A stretch of 64,000 bases of DNA from Adineta steineri (Eukaryota > Rotifera > Eurotatoria > Adinetida > Adinetidae). The stretch covers positions 124,001-188,000 of the forward strand of contig CAJNOI010000016.1 of the NCBI GenBank assembly GCA_905250115.1, read 5' to 3'. Position numbers and translations under genes: made by a program. Shown in pieces: positions 49,081 through 61,585 of this stretch; within the stretch, counting starts at the first letter, position 1, and each line of letters starts with the position of its first letter. A model generated the notes under the pieces. The model was not told where the DNA came from and made no database searches. It saw only the letters and a list, made by a program, of their open reading frames with translations.

Positions 49081-50494
49081 TCAAAATGTAATATTATTTC
49101 GTAGTTTTAGTTATTATGTTACATTCTCAGCTTATACCAAGAGTAAAGACATAAAGCAATAGTTGTTTTTTTAAATTATTATTGGTTTATTTTAAAATAT
49201 AGAAAGAAACGAAGACACTTTTCAGCCATTCAGTATATACAGATCTGCTAGTTTGAGGTATAGATTTTATCACTAGATAGTTTTATTTGAATCTCTGATC
49301 CAAGTAAATAATATTAATATTTTCGCAATCTATGTTAGCGTACAAACAGTATACATATTCTATCTGTATAATATTTGTCTATGATTTCAACACATTATAG
49401 AATATATATATATATATGTATTAAAGAATTCAATCTTTATATCCAAAAGCAAGCCAAATAGCTTGATATAGTTTTTAATCAATAGAAATTTTACTAGGTA
49501 AGATATCTGATTGTGCACGAAAGCTAACGTTTACGATAAATGCGAGAACATACATGAACCCATACTAAGAACAGAAAAAAGAAATGTTTATATCAAGATA
49601 AAGAGAATGAATAGAATAATATGACCTGATCAAAAAGAAATGCACTAGAATATATCATATGATCGAAAATGAACTGAATGCACTATAAGATTTCATCATA
49701 AAAGAATAAAATATTAGAAACTAGTACCAGTTAATTTTTTTTCTATATATAAATCCTCGATTATTCAATCATATTGATAGACACACTTTTGATATGATTT
49801 CTATTTCGTCAGAAGTCCAATCTCTCTCCATTATTGAAATACACTTGTGATATACTTTTTCTATCAACACTGCTACCATCATATACATAATAATTACATC
49901 TTATAAATGTGCCATATACTTCATTTCTCAACAATTTTTAAGCTTTAATCATAATATTCTATGATACAACTAATAGGATACTTTTCACTCCTTCAACTCT
50001 AATCTCTGTTATTCCATTAGTTATATTTAGAATTTGTCTGCACGTGCAAATGTTTATTTTCTAATCATTTTTGTATATTTCTCTTTCTTGAAAATAATCT
50101 TATATTTACCATGGTTTCAAGAGAAAAGAATATTAATGTTTGATAGATTTTTGTGAAAATTAAATAATGAACGTCTACTAGCGACATATATTAATCATTT
50201 TAAAGTACAATAACAATAATTGTTCTTCTGTGATACAGCCTAAAATTCAAATTCTCTGTATCGAATTCTTTGTTTTTTTTCCTATTTTAATATCTATCTG
50301 ATATATAGCGACATCAAATCCATCATTCAAACTAATATTTATTAGCCAATCTTAACATTTTCTAAATGAAAAAAAAACTACCTTGTTTATTTATGTCCTT
50401 ACGAAATACTCGGAATAGTAGTAAGCTTATAATCTACGAATATTCATACAATTCATATTCTTTCAGATTTTGCACCTATTAGTCTCATATAATA
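49081..50494. other. Intergenic, no gene seen
   Basis: AT-rich, with a short AT microsatellite at about 49400-49416. No frame with support. The right end holds the upstream region of eIF3j, including a TTTCAG acceptor-like site at 50461-50466, 28 bp before the ATG. Confidence 0.5.
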
Positions 50495-51259
50495 ATGGCC
50501 GATCAATGGCAAGATAATGCTATTTTGAATGCTCAAATACGAGATGATGATGATGATATTCCAGACGAATGGGATGTAGAACCTGAAGAAAAAGTTTGTT
50601 GATTATTTTGATTTCAATTTTAATCAAATAATTTTTATATTTTCTAGCCTAAAAAAGCTCCAGTAGAAGAAAAACCTAAACCAGCACCACCAACAACAAA
50701 AAATAAGTTAGCTAAGAAAAAATTTCTCGGTGATGGACGTAACAGTGATGATGAATTACTTGAATCTTTAAAAGAACCCGATCGACATTATACAACTGAA
50801 GAATTAGAAGAATTTAGTAGACGTGCTGAATTACGAAAAGAAGAATTAAAATTAAATATGGCATCAGATTTTGTTGGTACAAGTGGTGAACGTCATTCAT
50901 TAGATAATCTTAATTTAGTAACAAAAGAAGAATTTCTTGATTATAGTTTTCGTTTATATAATCGTCTTGAACTTTTATCAAAATCAGAATTTTATCCAGA
51001 TTTTCTTGATCATTTACTAAATGGTTTAACAAAATCTGTGTCACTTGATGGTGTTAAACGTATATCAACAACATTACAAGCAATATTAGTACGTAAACAA
51101 AATGATGAACGTGACAGAAAATCAAAAACTAAAGCTAAAAAACCGGTTAAACCACAATTGAAAGCTGATCGAAATCCTGAATATGACTCATTTGTTGGTG
51201 AAGGCATTACCACTGCTGCTGCCGACCCAGAATATGATGAAGACAATGATTTTATGTAA
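50495..51259 (+). CDS. EIF3J: Translation initiation factor eIF3 subunit J
   Basis: eIF3j binds the 40S decoding centre and the eIF3 complex, and acts in initiation, ribosome recycling and start-site scanning. Two exons (50495-50593, 50648-51259) give 236 aa; human has 258. The start MADQWQDNAILNAQIRDDDDDIPDEWDVE is the acidic Trp-containing N-terminus of the family. The helical core (LVTKEEFLDYSFRLYNRLELLSKSEFYPDFLDHLLNGLTKSVSLDGVKRISTTLQAILVRKQ) matches the human DFTEFGKLLKDKITQYEKSLYYASFLEVLVRDVCISLEIDDLKKITNSLTVLCSEKQ. A Lys-rich stretch and an acidic end DEDNDFM follow, like human YEDFM. The intron donor is GTTTGT. Confidence 0.93.
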
Positions 51260-52775
51260 ACGTTTAAAAGAATTTAGAGAAAAAAAAAGGTTTATGCGCG
51301 TTCCTAAAAAAATAGAAATAAAAAAAATAAATAAATAAAACGTGCATCTATATCCTTCGACTAATAAGCATTCTAATAATCAAGAATATGTATTTTTCAA
51401 CAGATTTTATATTGTTAAATCTTTATGTATGACATTATTTTAATATATGCACGAAGGAAATAAAAAAAAACGAATGATGAAAAGAAAAGAATATTGTCGA
51501 CAGTCTTAGTAATAAACGAAAATTACGTGATTTATTTCGAAACAGATGAATTTCGATAAGAACTGGAATAGTGTTAATATCATACAATGCAATTAATTCA
51601 CGAAGGAATAAATGAACATCTATAATTTTATGAATCACTTTGAAACGTATATATACTGATAATTCAAATAAACTTTCATTAATATATGAATTCGAAGTGC
51701 ATTATTTACGTAATTGTATATCCTATTATATAAAGTAGAAAAAAAAAATTTTTCTTGATATTTTTTCTAATGTTTGTTGATGTTTTTTTTTTCATTGAAG
51801 AATAACTATGAATAAAATTTTGATAGTCTAATATGTGAAGAACACTTTGTGTGCCTGTCTGTTCGTTTGCACCGTTATGACATGGAGCGTCATTATTGAG
51901 GCACAATGTCTAGAAAAGCAAAATGGCGATTACAACAACAGTGATTATTGATGAAATAGAGAGATATAATTTTCTTTATTCAATCATATTTTTCTCATTA
52001 GATATTGAAATGAATTATTTTAACTTTGTATATCTTGTGTGTGTTAGTATTACTTTCGAGAAAATATGTTTTCATATACATAATATGTAATATTCTAATC
52101 ATTTGAATATACCTATACAAATTATTATTATCATTATCACCAACATCATTCATTGGATAGATGTATATATCAATGTATGTATGTGCTTGAATGATTTCTA
52201 CGATATTGAATATTTTGTGTGTGTCACTCATAGATTGGTTTAACAGTTATCTTAACCCTTTTTTATTTCTATTTTCTTAATCTTAACTTCATGCGCATGA
52301 ATTAGGTTTCTTGTTTTGTTAGATTTCAAACAATAACCTATTAGTTTTTCTTCAAATTTAACAATTGTATGTTTATTTTTTGTTGATATTTCATTTTCTA
52401 TGTATATCTAGATATATACAAAAACTAGGCTTTTACTTTTCTTTCGAATATCCCAGGTCGACGGCAGATGTCGTCATTAAGTCCACAGAAAAAAAAACTG
52501 ATGCGCAAAAAAGGACATATTAAACAAGAAGATTGTTATCTAAATGTCTTTTTTCTTCGTGAATTCAAAAGATATTTAGAATCAAATTGAACATTATATT
52601 TTGTTTCTTTTCTTTCTATTACAGATTAAATTAGTATTCATAATTAAAAAAAAATGTTCATTGGCTAAGAAACATTTAGATTCAAGATTGTCCTTGAACT
52701 TTCATACTTTAGAGATTTTTCTTTTTGTTTTGTTTCTTTCTCAAATGTTCGATCACCATCAATATTTTTATCAAC
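51260..52775. other. Intergenic, eIF3j 3' UTR and zinc-finger gene 5' region
   Basis: AATAAATAAATAAA at about 51327-51340 is the likely eIF3j polyadenylation signal. A clear acceptor (tttctattacag, near 52622) suggests a spliced 5' UTR for the next gene. Otherwise AT-rich with no supported coding frame. Confidence 0.5.
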
Positions 52776-55700
52776 ATGAGTTTCACTTTACGTTCGACAT
52801 CAAATACATTTGCTGAAAATGAACGTTTAACACGAAAACGTCAAACAGCATCATCATCAACAACAACAACAACAACATTGAATAGATTTTTATCATTTAA
52901 CGAAAATAAATCGTCTTCTGTTGAAAATCGTCGTCGATTAATACAAGTAAAAAAATAAGAAATCTTTCGCGCCATTTAAATATTTTTCTCCATATTTTTC
53001 TAGTCAACACCAAATTTAATTGAATTACTTGAAGAAGACGAAGACCAAACAGAAGATTATCAAGCATTATGTCACGAATGTAATACATGTTCAAAGATAT
53101 TTGCAAGTGAATACGGACTTAATCATCATATTAATATGTATCATCCAAATCAATCGATTTTATGTCCACTATGTAATATTACATTTCGTTCACATCGTTC
53201 ACTTAAAACTCATCAACAACGACGTCATTCAACAATACAAACAAAATTAAAATCAAATCATTCATTATTACCTAATTATAGTTATATATCATCTTATCTT
53301 GTTATAGCTTTTTCATCGAAACAATTTCCTATAATGGCTAAATATGCTTGTGAACAACAACGTTTACCATTAGGTATTTTTTCATCACAATTATATCAAT
53401 GTCAATACTGTTCAACATCATTTCCATGTTCACGTTCATTAAATTATCATTTATTAAATAAACATGAACAATATGAATATAAAATTTGTCAAGCTATTCT
53501 TTCTGATCTAAGTATAGAAGTTGAATGTACTTCAAGAACAGTAGATAATGATGATGATGATATTGAATCGATTAAATTAAATCTAGCTAAACAAGCATCA
53601 CAATTTGGTCTTATTGATAAAAATTTATCAAAAAAACATCATATAATTAAAAAAGAACAAAATCATCTTATATATCCAAAATGTCAACATGAAAATCGTA
53701 CATGTGCTAATTTATGTTTACAATATCTTTCATCTTATAGTAAACTTATTAAAAATTATCCATATACAATTACAACTATACCAAAAGGAAATCCATTTGC
53801 ACAAGGTCCAATTGTATCAACAATATCTTCAATAAATAATATTTATTCAAATGGTTCATCATCAATGAATGATTCAAATACAACAAATGAGTTAGTTAAT
53901 GGACGTCAAAAACGTAAAAGTATTAAACATATAGATGATTCCGTATCACCACAATCAAAAAAGAAAGTTTCTTCCAATGTAACAACAATAAATACTAAAA
54001 CAACTCGAACAAGTTCAAATAATAAAGTCACTGTTATAAAACAGCAAACAGAACAAACAACGAAAGTATACTATCTTATTTTTATTCATTCTATTTCAGT
54101 TATTTAAATAATGTTTTAGACAAACGATACTAAACCTGTTTCCGTTGAACAATCTTCATTTGCTGTAGCTGTTACAACTACTTCAACTGTACAAAGAAAA
54201 ATTTTACCAAAAGATAATTACAGTATGTAAAACTTATATAAATGATACTATTCAATATTATGGTAGACTTTTAATATAATTACTCTGATCATCTATCATA
54301 AGTTTATCTATTTCTGCTTTATTCATCAAATATTCAAATCAATAATGATAGCACATATTAAATGCACATATCTTGTTCATTTTACGCTATATACGCATGA
54401 CAGTATGCTTCAGTTTTCTTTCACCAAAATCCTTCTTAAGAAACAATAAACAGTATTTTGCATCTTTTTTTTACTATAGGTATAGACATGTGAGAAAGTT
54501 TTGTAATCTATTCAATACAACTTATTAACAAAATTCAATATGTATGACTTCGTAATGATCAATGTAATACATAAAATGAGTTTTTATTTATCTACTAAGA
54601 AATAAAAGTTTATTAAAGCTATAACTAGAAATTAGGACTTTTCAATTTTGAATGGATTCATAAAATCTAGTAGAACAGATGACTTTAAAGAAAATCAGAG
54701 CAATTGTATTTAATTTAACTTGTTAAATTCTTTTATTTTAGTTCGTTCAACATCATTATCAAGTAATTCATCAACATCAACATCAACTCGATCATCAACA
54801 ATAAAATCATCATCATCATCAACAAACTTAACTCAACAGACAATTATATCTTCACAACGTACATTAAAACGTAGTCTCTCACCAAAAACAGTTAAATCAT
54901 TCGAACGATCTTCACGAAAACGTCGTCGTTCACGTGAACAAAAAGAAAAACTTACTTCGTCAGCATCAACTGCAGTTATAAGAATTGATGATGATGATGA
55001 AAATGATATTGAACAAGAAAATGATGATGATGATGAAGANNNNNNNNNNAAAATGATATTGAACAAGAAAATGATGATGATGATGAAGATGATGAAGATG
55101 GTATTGTTAATGATGATTCTGATGTTGTACCTATAAAATTTGAAGCACCAAGCAAACAACGTCAGAGTAAAAAACGGCAAGCATCAAGTGGTTCTATTGA
55201 ATATGTTCAAACATTGAATAATGATCAACAATCAACATTATCATTGAATAATATTGAAAATATAAAATCGAAAACGAAAATAAATGATGAAGAAATTATT
55301 ATATGTCGTTCACCGCCATCTGTTCGAAGAGTAATTTCTTCTTCAAATAAAAATCATTCGAAAACAACTGTTAGTAGAAATGGTACAAGAAAATCAAATG
55401 TTCAACAGGTAATATTCGTAGGATATCTGGTTTTTTTTCTTATTATGAAAATTAATTCTTAACAATAGTTTATTATATTTATTCCCAAAAGATTTAGGTT
55501 GCCATTCAAGTATTGTTGTATGTGCTTATAATTATTTTTGATAGGACTACTATTTGTTAGTCAACTGAATTTTGTATAGGCTAAGTCTAACAAAAGAAAA
55601 TAATAAAATATAAGGAGAAAAAGTTTAAGATTCATTTGATCTGTTATTTCTAAGTGATATTTGATAATAAAGCAATGTTTTGAGAGAAAAATATTTTTGT

Positions 55701-56163
55701 ATCAATTATATTTTGTTGACACTTTAATAATGATGTTTGTGTGTTTACATATAATTGCTTTATTGTTCGTCAAGCTATACTCTTTTGCGAAGTATTCGTG
55801 TGGGCGACTGATATTATTCAATGGATAAAAATTCAAGCTAAAATCAGTTTTATAAAGAATCTGATTGTACTTACGAGGAATAATGGGTATTTATATATAG
55901 TTTAGACAAGTGAATGATGAAGCTACAGCTATAATTTAATTGAATGATATTATTCGTATACATTATTAAATGTTTTTTTTTAATTTCAGTCTCCTCCGGA
56001 CGATGAACATGTTCGAGTTCGCTGTAAAATATGTGGTGTTGTTCTTGAAGGACGAAGCCGTTTTTCTAAACATGTTATAACAATGCATTCACATCTTTTG
56101 GATAAGAAAATATCTGGATCAAAACAACAACAACAACAACAACAAACTGCGATAGTTCGATGA
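52776..56163 (+). CDS. C2H2 zinc-finger protein, orthologue not recognised
   Basis: Probable nuclear nucleic-acid-binding protein. Five exons (52776-52946, 53004-54065, 54120-54222, 54742-55408, 55990-56163) give about 708 aa once the false gap at 55040-55049 is allowed for. Four C2H2 fingers are visible: CNTCSKIFASEYGLNHHINMYH and CPLCNITFRSHRSLKTHQQRRH in tandem (about residues 85-130), CQYCSTSFPCSRSLNYHLLNKH further on, and CKICGVVLEGRSRFSKHVITMH near the C-terminus. Between them lie Ser/Thr-rich and basic stretches (SSRKRRRSREQKEKL, a nuclear-localisation candidate) and an acidic Asp/Glu tract; a seven-Gln run is near the end. Spacing and linkers do not match a zinc-finger family that I can name. 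Introns 3 and 4 (about 520 and 580 bp) are long for this window. Confidence 0.75.
55040..55049. other. False 10-N gap flanked by identical 40-mers
   Basis: Bases 55000-55039 and 55050-55089 are identical. The two contig ends overlap and were joined without merging. The 50-bp offset breaks the reading frame of the zinc-finger gene. Removing it gives one open frame through the acidic tract and brings exon 4 to the right phase for exon 5. Confidence 0.9.
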
Positions 56164-56532
56164 TTATTAATAATAATAATAAAAAAAAATAAACCAAATG
56201 TTCTACTTTGTGTATATCATTGTACGATGGTAGATTAGTCTTTGTATTTGATTTGTTTTTCTTCAGGGCTATTTGTCAGAAGTAGATTTTTGAAGAAATA
56301 ATGAAAAATAATATTTCTTCAATATGACTATTTCATTGTCAAAAAGGAAAAATGCTTAAAATTGTTTTTCATTGTCTCTTGTATTTGCTCGATTTTGTTT
56401 TTTTGGTTTTTTTTCTTTTTTTTTCTCGGTCTACGTTTGTGTGTATCTCAATAAAAAAAAAACGGCGTGTGAAATGGACTAACTTGATTATTTTATTTGT
56501 ATATTGTAGATCAATTAGAAAAATATAAAAAT
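56164..56532. other. Short intergenic region before VAC14
   Basis: AATAAT/AATAAA repeats at 56169-56192 probably end the zinc-finger transcript. A branch-like GACTAAC (near 56478) and an acceptor TTGTAG (56504-56509) lie 23 bp before the VAC14 ATG. No other feature. Confidence 0.5.
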
Positions 56533-59500
56533 ATGAGTGATCGAGATTATTTACCTTTATCAGCTGCATTAGTTAAAACATTAACTGATAAACTCTATGA
56601 AAAACGGAAAACAGCGGCACTTGAAATTGAAAAGTGAGAAATAAAAATCTTTTGAGTATATTTAACTATATATATATATGTTTATTCAGAATGGTACGAG
56701 AATTAATAGTGGCTCAAAATTATGATCAAATCGAACGAATTTGTAAAATTTTAAGTGAACATTTTGTTCTATCACAAAATGGAAATTTTCGTCGTGGTGG
56801 TTTAATTGGTATTGCAGCATTAGCAATTGCATGTGGCAAAGTAAGTTTATCATATTCATTTTCGAAAGTTGAAAAAAAAACTTTTGTATTAGGAAGCACA
56901 AAGATTCAAACAATATCTAGTACCACCAGTTTTACAATGTTTTCTTGATAATGATCCAAAAGTACGATACTATGCATGTGAATCATTGTATAATATAGCA
57001 AAAGTTCTTCGGACTGTAACACTTTCGTATTTCAATGAAATATTTGATTGTCTTTCTAAAGTAAATTTAATACAAATTCATTTTTTTTTGAATCAACTAA
57101 TTTTCTATTAGCTTGTTTGTGATCTTGAACCGACAGTTAAAAGTGGCGCTGAACTTTGGTAAGTTAATTTTATTGATGTGAATTAAACTATTCTAGTCGA
57201 AATTGATTTTAGTGATCGATTATTAAAAGATATTGTAATTGAAACTTGTACTCAATTTGAAGTTATTGCTTTTATTCCACTTCTACGTGAACGAATTTAT
57301 GTTCGTAATGCATTTACTCGACAATTTATTGTTTCTTGGGTATTATATTATAAATCAAATATTTTTCTCATTTTATTTAAATTCGTTTTTGCAGATATCT
57401 TTACTTACATCTGTACCTGAATTTGATATGGTACAATATTTACCAGAAATTATGGATGGATTATTTCATATCTTAGGTGATCCTAATCCAGAAATTCGTA
57501 AATCGTAATAGTTTAATTTTATTTTCATTTGGTTTTTAATTAAAGATTTGTTTTTATTTAGTTGTGAAATATTATTTAGTGAATTTTTATCCATTCTTAA
57601 ATCATCTCAAGTTCAACCGGATATGTTCGAAGATATGACAAGAATTTTAATACAAAATTGTCAATCATCAGGTAATTTTATGTTTAATATATAATTTTTT
57701 ATCAGCTCAATTGAAGGAAAATTAAAAGAATTCATAAAATCGAGTTAAATATTCATTAGGAGTAACATTACCACTTTTTACAACTATCAAACCAGATGGT
57801 AAAAAAGAATCTTCTTCATATTCTCTAGTTATGAGTGATTAACGCTTTAATATCAATCGAATAAAATATTTTATATTTACTTCTTCTTTAAAAAATATAT
57901 CTATTGGATTCTTATTTAGAGAGAGAAAAATATTTTATATATATTTACTTTTTATACTCTAATAATAATTTATGTTGTATTTTATTTAGATGAATTAATT
58001 CAATATACAGGCTTACATTGGTTACGAGAATTTCTTAATATGCCAAAATGTCATCAAGTACTTTTACCACATTCAGCTGGTCTATTATCAGCTGTACTTC
58101 CATGTTTTTCTTACGATGATGATGGTCGTCAAAATATCCTTTTCTATTTTATACGCTTTTTTTTATTTAGCATTTTATTTAAAACTATTTTTCTTAACCA
58201 TCTTCAACACACATTCGAGAGACTGCGAAAGAAATCAATTCCATCTTACGTCAATTAATTAAAAATGAAAGTACTAAAAGTATTGACAATAATTCTGTGC
58301 AAAGGTATTTTGTTCAAGAAAAATGAATAATAAAATTTGTCGTATTTTATAGTTTACCTGATTTAACAATAACAAAAATGGTTGAAGTACTTAAAACTCA
58401 GATTCAATCCGGTGCTTCATTATCACGTATCATTGCATTAGGTTGGATTCATCATTTATTCGAATGTCTTCAAGATAAAGTAATTTACAAAAAAAAAATA
58501 TTTCTTAATCATATAAATTCTTTAATAGATGGTTGCACATATCGATGTTTTATTTCCAACATTATTTCGTGTACTCAACGATGCATCCGATGAGGTAAAT
58601 AATTGTTTTATTTTTCGTTTCATAAACACCGTAAGTTGTTTTCCAGACAAGTATTTATCCTACAAAGGTAATTTATAAATTATAATAATTTGCATGTTAT
58701 GATTTCTAAAAATAAATAAACTCACATTTAAGCTATAATTAAATAATGTCTATGCTAAAATATAAAAATACATCTTTCCCCTTATTTGCACATAGTCTCC
58801 AGCATTAGTTACTTCTACATATTCACCATTATCACGTAAAAAAAGTAATAAACAACAACATCAATATACAACAGAAGTAAGCGAGTAGTATTTCAATAAA
58901 AGAAATACATTGATTGGCATCTATTCTTTATTTTAAATCTTGAATGATTTAAACGTAGATAAATTCATCTCTGATATTTTTACTTGATTTGCTTGTATCA
59001 TTCTCGCTCTGTTTATTTCATAGAAAAACAGTTTACTAAATAAATTCATTTTCTTCAGGCTGTACTGATAGTTCTACAAATTTTTGCATTAATATCAACA
59101 TCAAATCGAACAAATGCCGAAAGAAATTATAATGATTATTTTACAAAATTTATTATTGTACTTATGGATTTATTCCGTACAGATCGGGGATTATTAGAAG
59201 CTCGTGGATCATTTATTATTAGGTTTGTAAATTGTTAACATACTATTATATCGTATTGATACTAACAAAATTTTATTTAGACAATTATGTATGCTTCTTT
59301 CACCTGAAGACATCTATAAAACATTATCGGAAACATTAGCTAATGAACCTGATTCACATTTTGCTTCGATAATGGTTAAAATTCTTAGTTCAATATTATT
59401 AACATCAACAGAATTACATGATTTACGAATTAAATTAAAAAATTTACAATCAATAGAAAGTTCGAATTTATTCGTATGTTTATATAAAACATGGTGTCAT

Positions 59501-60161
59501 AATCCAATAGCATTAGTTGCATTATGTTTTCTATCACAAAATTATGATCATGCTTGTCGACTTGTTCAATTATTGTAAATAATTTACTTATTTATTTTTA
59601 AAAGAATACTTTTTTTTGTTTCTAGTGCAGAGATTGAAGTCACAGTTGATTTTTTAATTGAAATCGATAAACTTGTACAACTTATTGAATCACCTATATT
59701 TACATGTAAATAAAAATAATTAACTTTTTATCAAAAAACAATTAGTTTTTTTGGATTTTTCTAGATCTTCGTTTAGCACTTTTGGATGTTGAAAATAATC
59801 AAACATTAATCCGTGCATTATGTGGTTTATTAATGTTATTACCTGGTAAAACCGAAGCATTTCATACGTTAAGAAGACGTTTAGAATGTGTACCGAATTT
59901 TATTGATAAATTTACATCAATTGATAAACGTCTTGCTAAGTTAGATTATCTTTTTTTTTTGTTTATATATTAAAACAATTCTTTTTTCTTATTCTTAGTG
60001 TATCAATAAATACGAATGGAAATGAAATAATAAATGATTCGCAAAAAAAGAATATTAATTTTGATGAATTACAACAATATTATTTATCAGTACAGAATAA
60101 ACATGTGGATTCTAAAAAACAAAGATATCGATATGTACCAAATACATCCGATGGAGTATGA
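56533..60161 (+). CDS. VAC14: VAC14, scaffold of the PIKfyve-FIG4 complex
   Basis: HEAT-repeat scaffold that binds the PI3P 5-kinase PIKfyve and the phosphatase FIG4 on endolysosomes and sets PI(3,5)P2 levels. Seventeen exons: 56533-56633, 56690-56840, 56893-57060, 57112-57158, 57213-57339, 57395-57504, 57562-57671, 57760-57798, 57990-58133, 58211-58304, 58353-58479, 58529-58594, 59059-59222, 59281-59574, 59626-59705, 59765-59939, 59999-60161; 719 aa (human 782). Matches span the whole length: [22 protein letters not shown] against [64 protein letters not shown], and C-terminally [70 protein letters not shown] (FIG4-binding region). Intron 9 is AT-AC type. The donor of the last intron (GTTAGA) is weak but phase and homology support it. 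Confidence 0.95.
58134..58210 (+). other. U12-type AT-AC intron in VAC14
   Basis: The 77-nt intron begins ATATCCTTTT (58134-58143), the textbook donor of the AT-AC minor-spliceosome class. It contains TTCTTAAC (58191-58198), matching the U12 branch consensus, and ends CAACAC 12-13 nt after the branch adenosine. Splicing here gives [23 protein letters not shown], aligned without gap to human [22 protein letters not shown]. No GT-AG pair in the region gives this frame. Confidence 0.9.
58647..58876 (+). other. Two in-phase cassette-exon candidates in VAC14 intron 12
   Basis: Between exon 12 (ends 58594) and exon 13 (starts 59059) are two blocks with good splice sites: 58647-58667 (21 nt, TSIYPTK; ttttccag acceptor, GTAATT donor) and 58796-58876 (81 nt, SPALVT...QYTTE with a KKSNKQQHQ stretch; cacatag acceptor, GTAAGC donor). 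Both are multiples of three, phase 0 and stop-free. The human protein joins directly (SDE then VIL), as does skipping both here (SDE then AVL). Confidence 0.5.
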
Positions 60162-60678
60162 AATCAAACCAAAAAAATTTTAAATTTTATTTCTATATGA
60201 TGACATTTGTGTTTTGTATGATTATTTTGTTTTTCTTTGTATTCGTCTATTTATGATTCCGTTTTTATGTTGTTTTATTAAAATCAGTATAACTTTCAAC
60301 GTTAATTTCATATGTTTCTTTAGGAAATTAAGACATTGATTGTAAAGTTATTTGATAGAAGAAAGAAAAAAAAAGCAATGATTTTTTTATTATACATGTT
60401 TATTGTATTTATTATTCATATTTCAAAATAATATAAGAGAATATCAGAAGTATGAATTAAATATAAGTATATATATATTTAAGAGATTGAAATAAAATCA
60501 AATAAATGAATAATTAGGTTTGTCATTTATGTTAAAATCGATGTTTTGAAAGAAATCTATTGAATTCAAATAGATTTATTTCTGTAATCATCGTGTAGCA
60601 ATTGCTTCTTTTCTACATACTAATTCACCTACATGTGTGAAATTCTTGGTGAATATTACATTATTGAAATATTACTAA
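60162..60678. other. VAC14 3' flank
   Basis: AT-rich 3' UTR-like sequence with AATAAA-type signals near 60491-60510. No gene seen. Confidence 0.5.
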
Positions 60679-61089
60679 CGAAGGGAAGATCCTCATATGC
60701 TCAAGCCGTTTAGACTCCGTCTTATGACCTGAAATTTCGCCTGTGAATAGCTCTGATGATCCCTAGAATATCCCTAATGTTTCAGTTAAACTGGATACTT
60801 TCTTAAGAAATTAGTAACTTTCCAGTAAATACTTATATTTTGATAAGATATCCTAAAATCGAGATTTTTTTAAAAACGGGTTATATCTCGAAGCAAACAT
60901 CCGCTTTAAGTGAAACTTTAGGGGCATTCTAAGCATCATTAGACCTATTTATCGACGAAATTAAAGGTCCAGTAAAATAAAGATTCGAGAGAATGAATCT
61001 TTTTGAGATTGTTTATACCTCATTGAAGTCTACTGTTGGCCAAAAGATGGAGTGTGAACGGCTTGAACATCTGACAATCTTCTCTCATA
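60679..61089. mobile_element. Decayed MITE with ~44-bp inverted repeats
   Basis: Left arm 60679-60722 and right arm 61045-61089 are imperfect inverted repeats: ATGCTCAAGCCGTTTAGACT against ATGTTCAAGCCGTTCACACT in reverse complement, with similarity reaching out through GAAGATCCTC / GAAGATTGTC. The 410-bp element is less AT-rich than its flanks, which makes it stand out. No open frame, and no certain target duplication. Confidence 0.6.
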
Positions 61090-61585
61090 AGAGCCTTGAA
61101 ATTATTTTAAATATAAAATATTAATCTGTGCAAATCAGAGATGCAATCGATGGAGCAAAAATATCGAATAATAGGTTCTGATTTATGTGACTATAGCAAT
61201 GCATGATGCAGGGAAGCTAATATTCCCAGAAAATATGAATATTAGAATGTAAACTTTTGAAATATTTATTATTTAGTTTTGAGGAATATCTTTAAGAATA
61301 CAATTGACTTTTTTTGTCTTAACATTTTGAAAGTTTAATCTAATAACAGAAGCTATCTATTCATTTTAAACTATAACAGTTTCACGTGATAAAATATATA
61401 GAGGTCTCGCACGTTCTTATAAATTATTTTTCATCTAACCAATCAAAAATTTTCAATGAGTCATAGATGTATGAGTTAGACGAAAAGGCGACAAGCAAGT
61501 AAGCACGAGATTACTACTGGAATAGTTACACAAACATTTCTAGAGTAAAGAATAAAACTACAATAAAGTTTATTTTCCAGATACA
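61090..61585. other. Beclin 1 upstream region
   Basis: AT-rich. A pyrimidine-rich acceptor TTTTCCAG at 61573-61580 lies 5 bp before the Beclin 1 ATG, so the 5' UTR is probably spliced. The minus-strand 86-codon frame at 61476-61736 overlaps exon 1 and is not supported. Confidence 0.45.

Noticed and set aside
58040-58258. Reading straight through the VAC14 AT-AC intron as coding (open frame to 58258)
   Set aside because: It inserts an Phe/Leu-rich stretch unlike any VAC14 and loses the frame of the conserved RETAKEI segment; the AT-AC splice fixes both.
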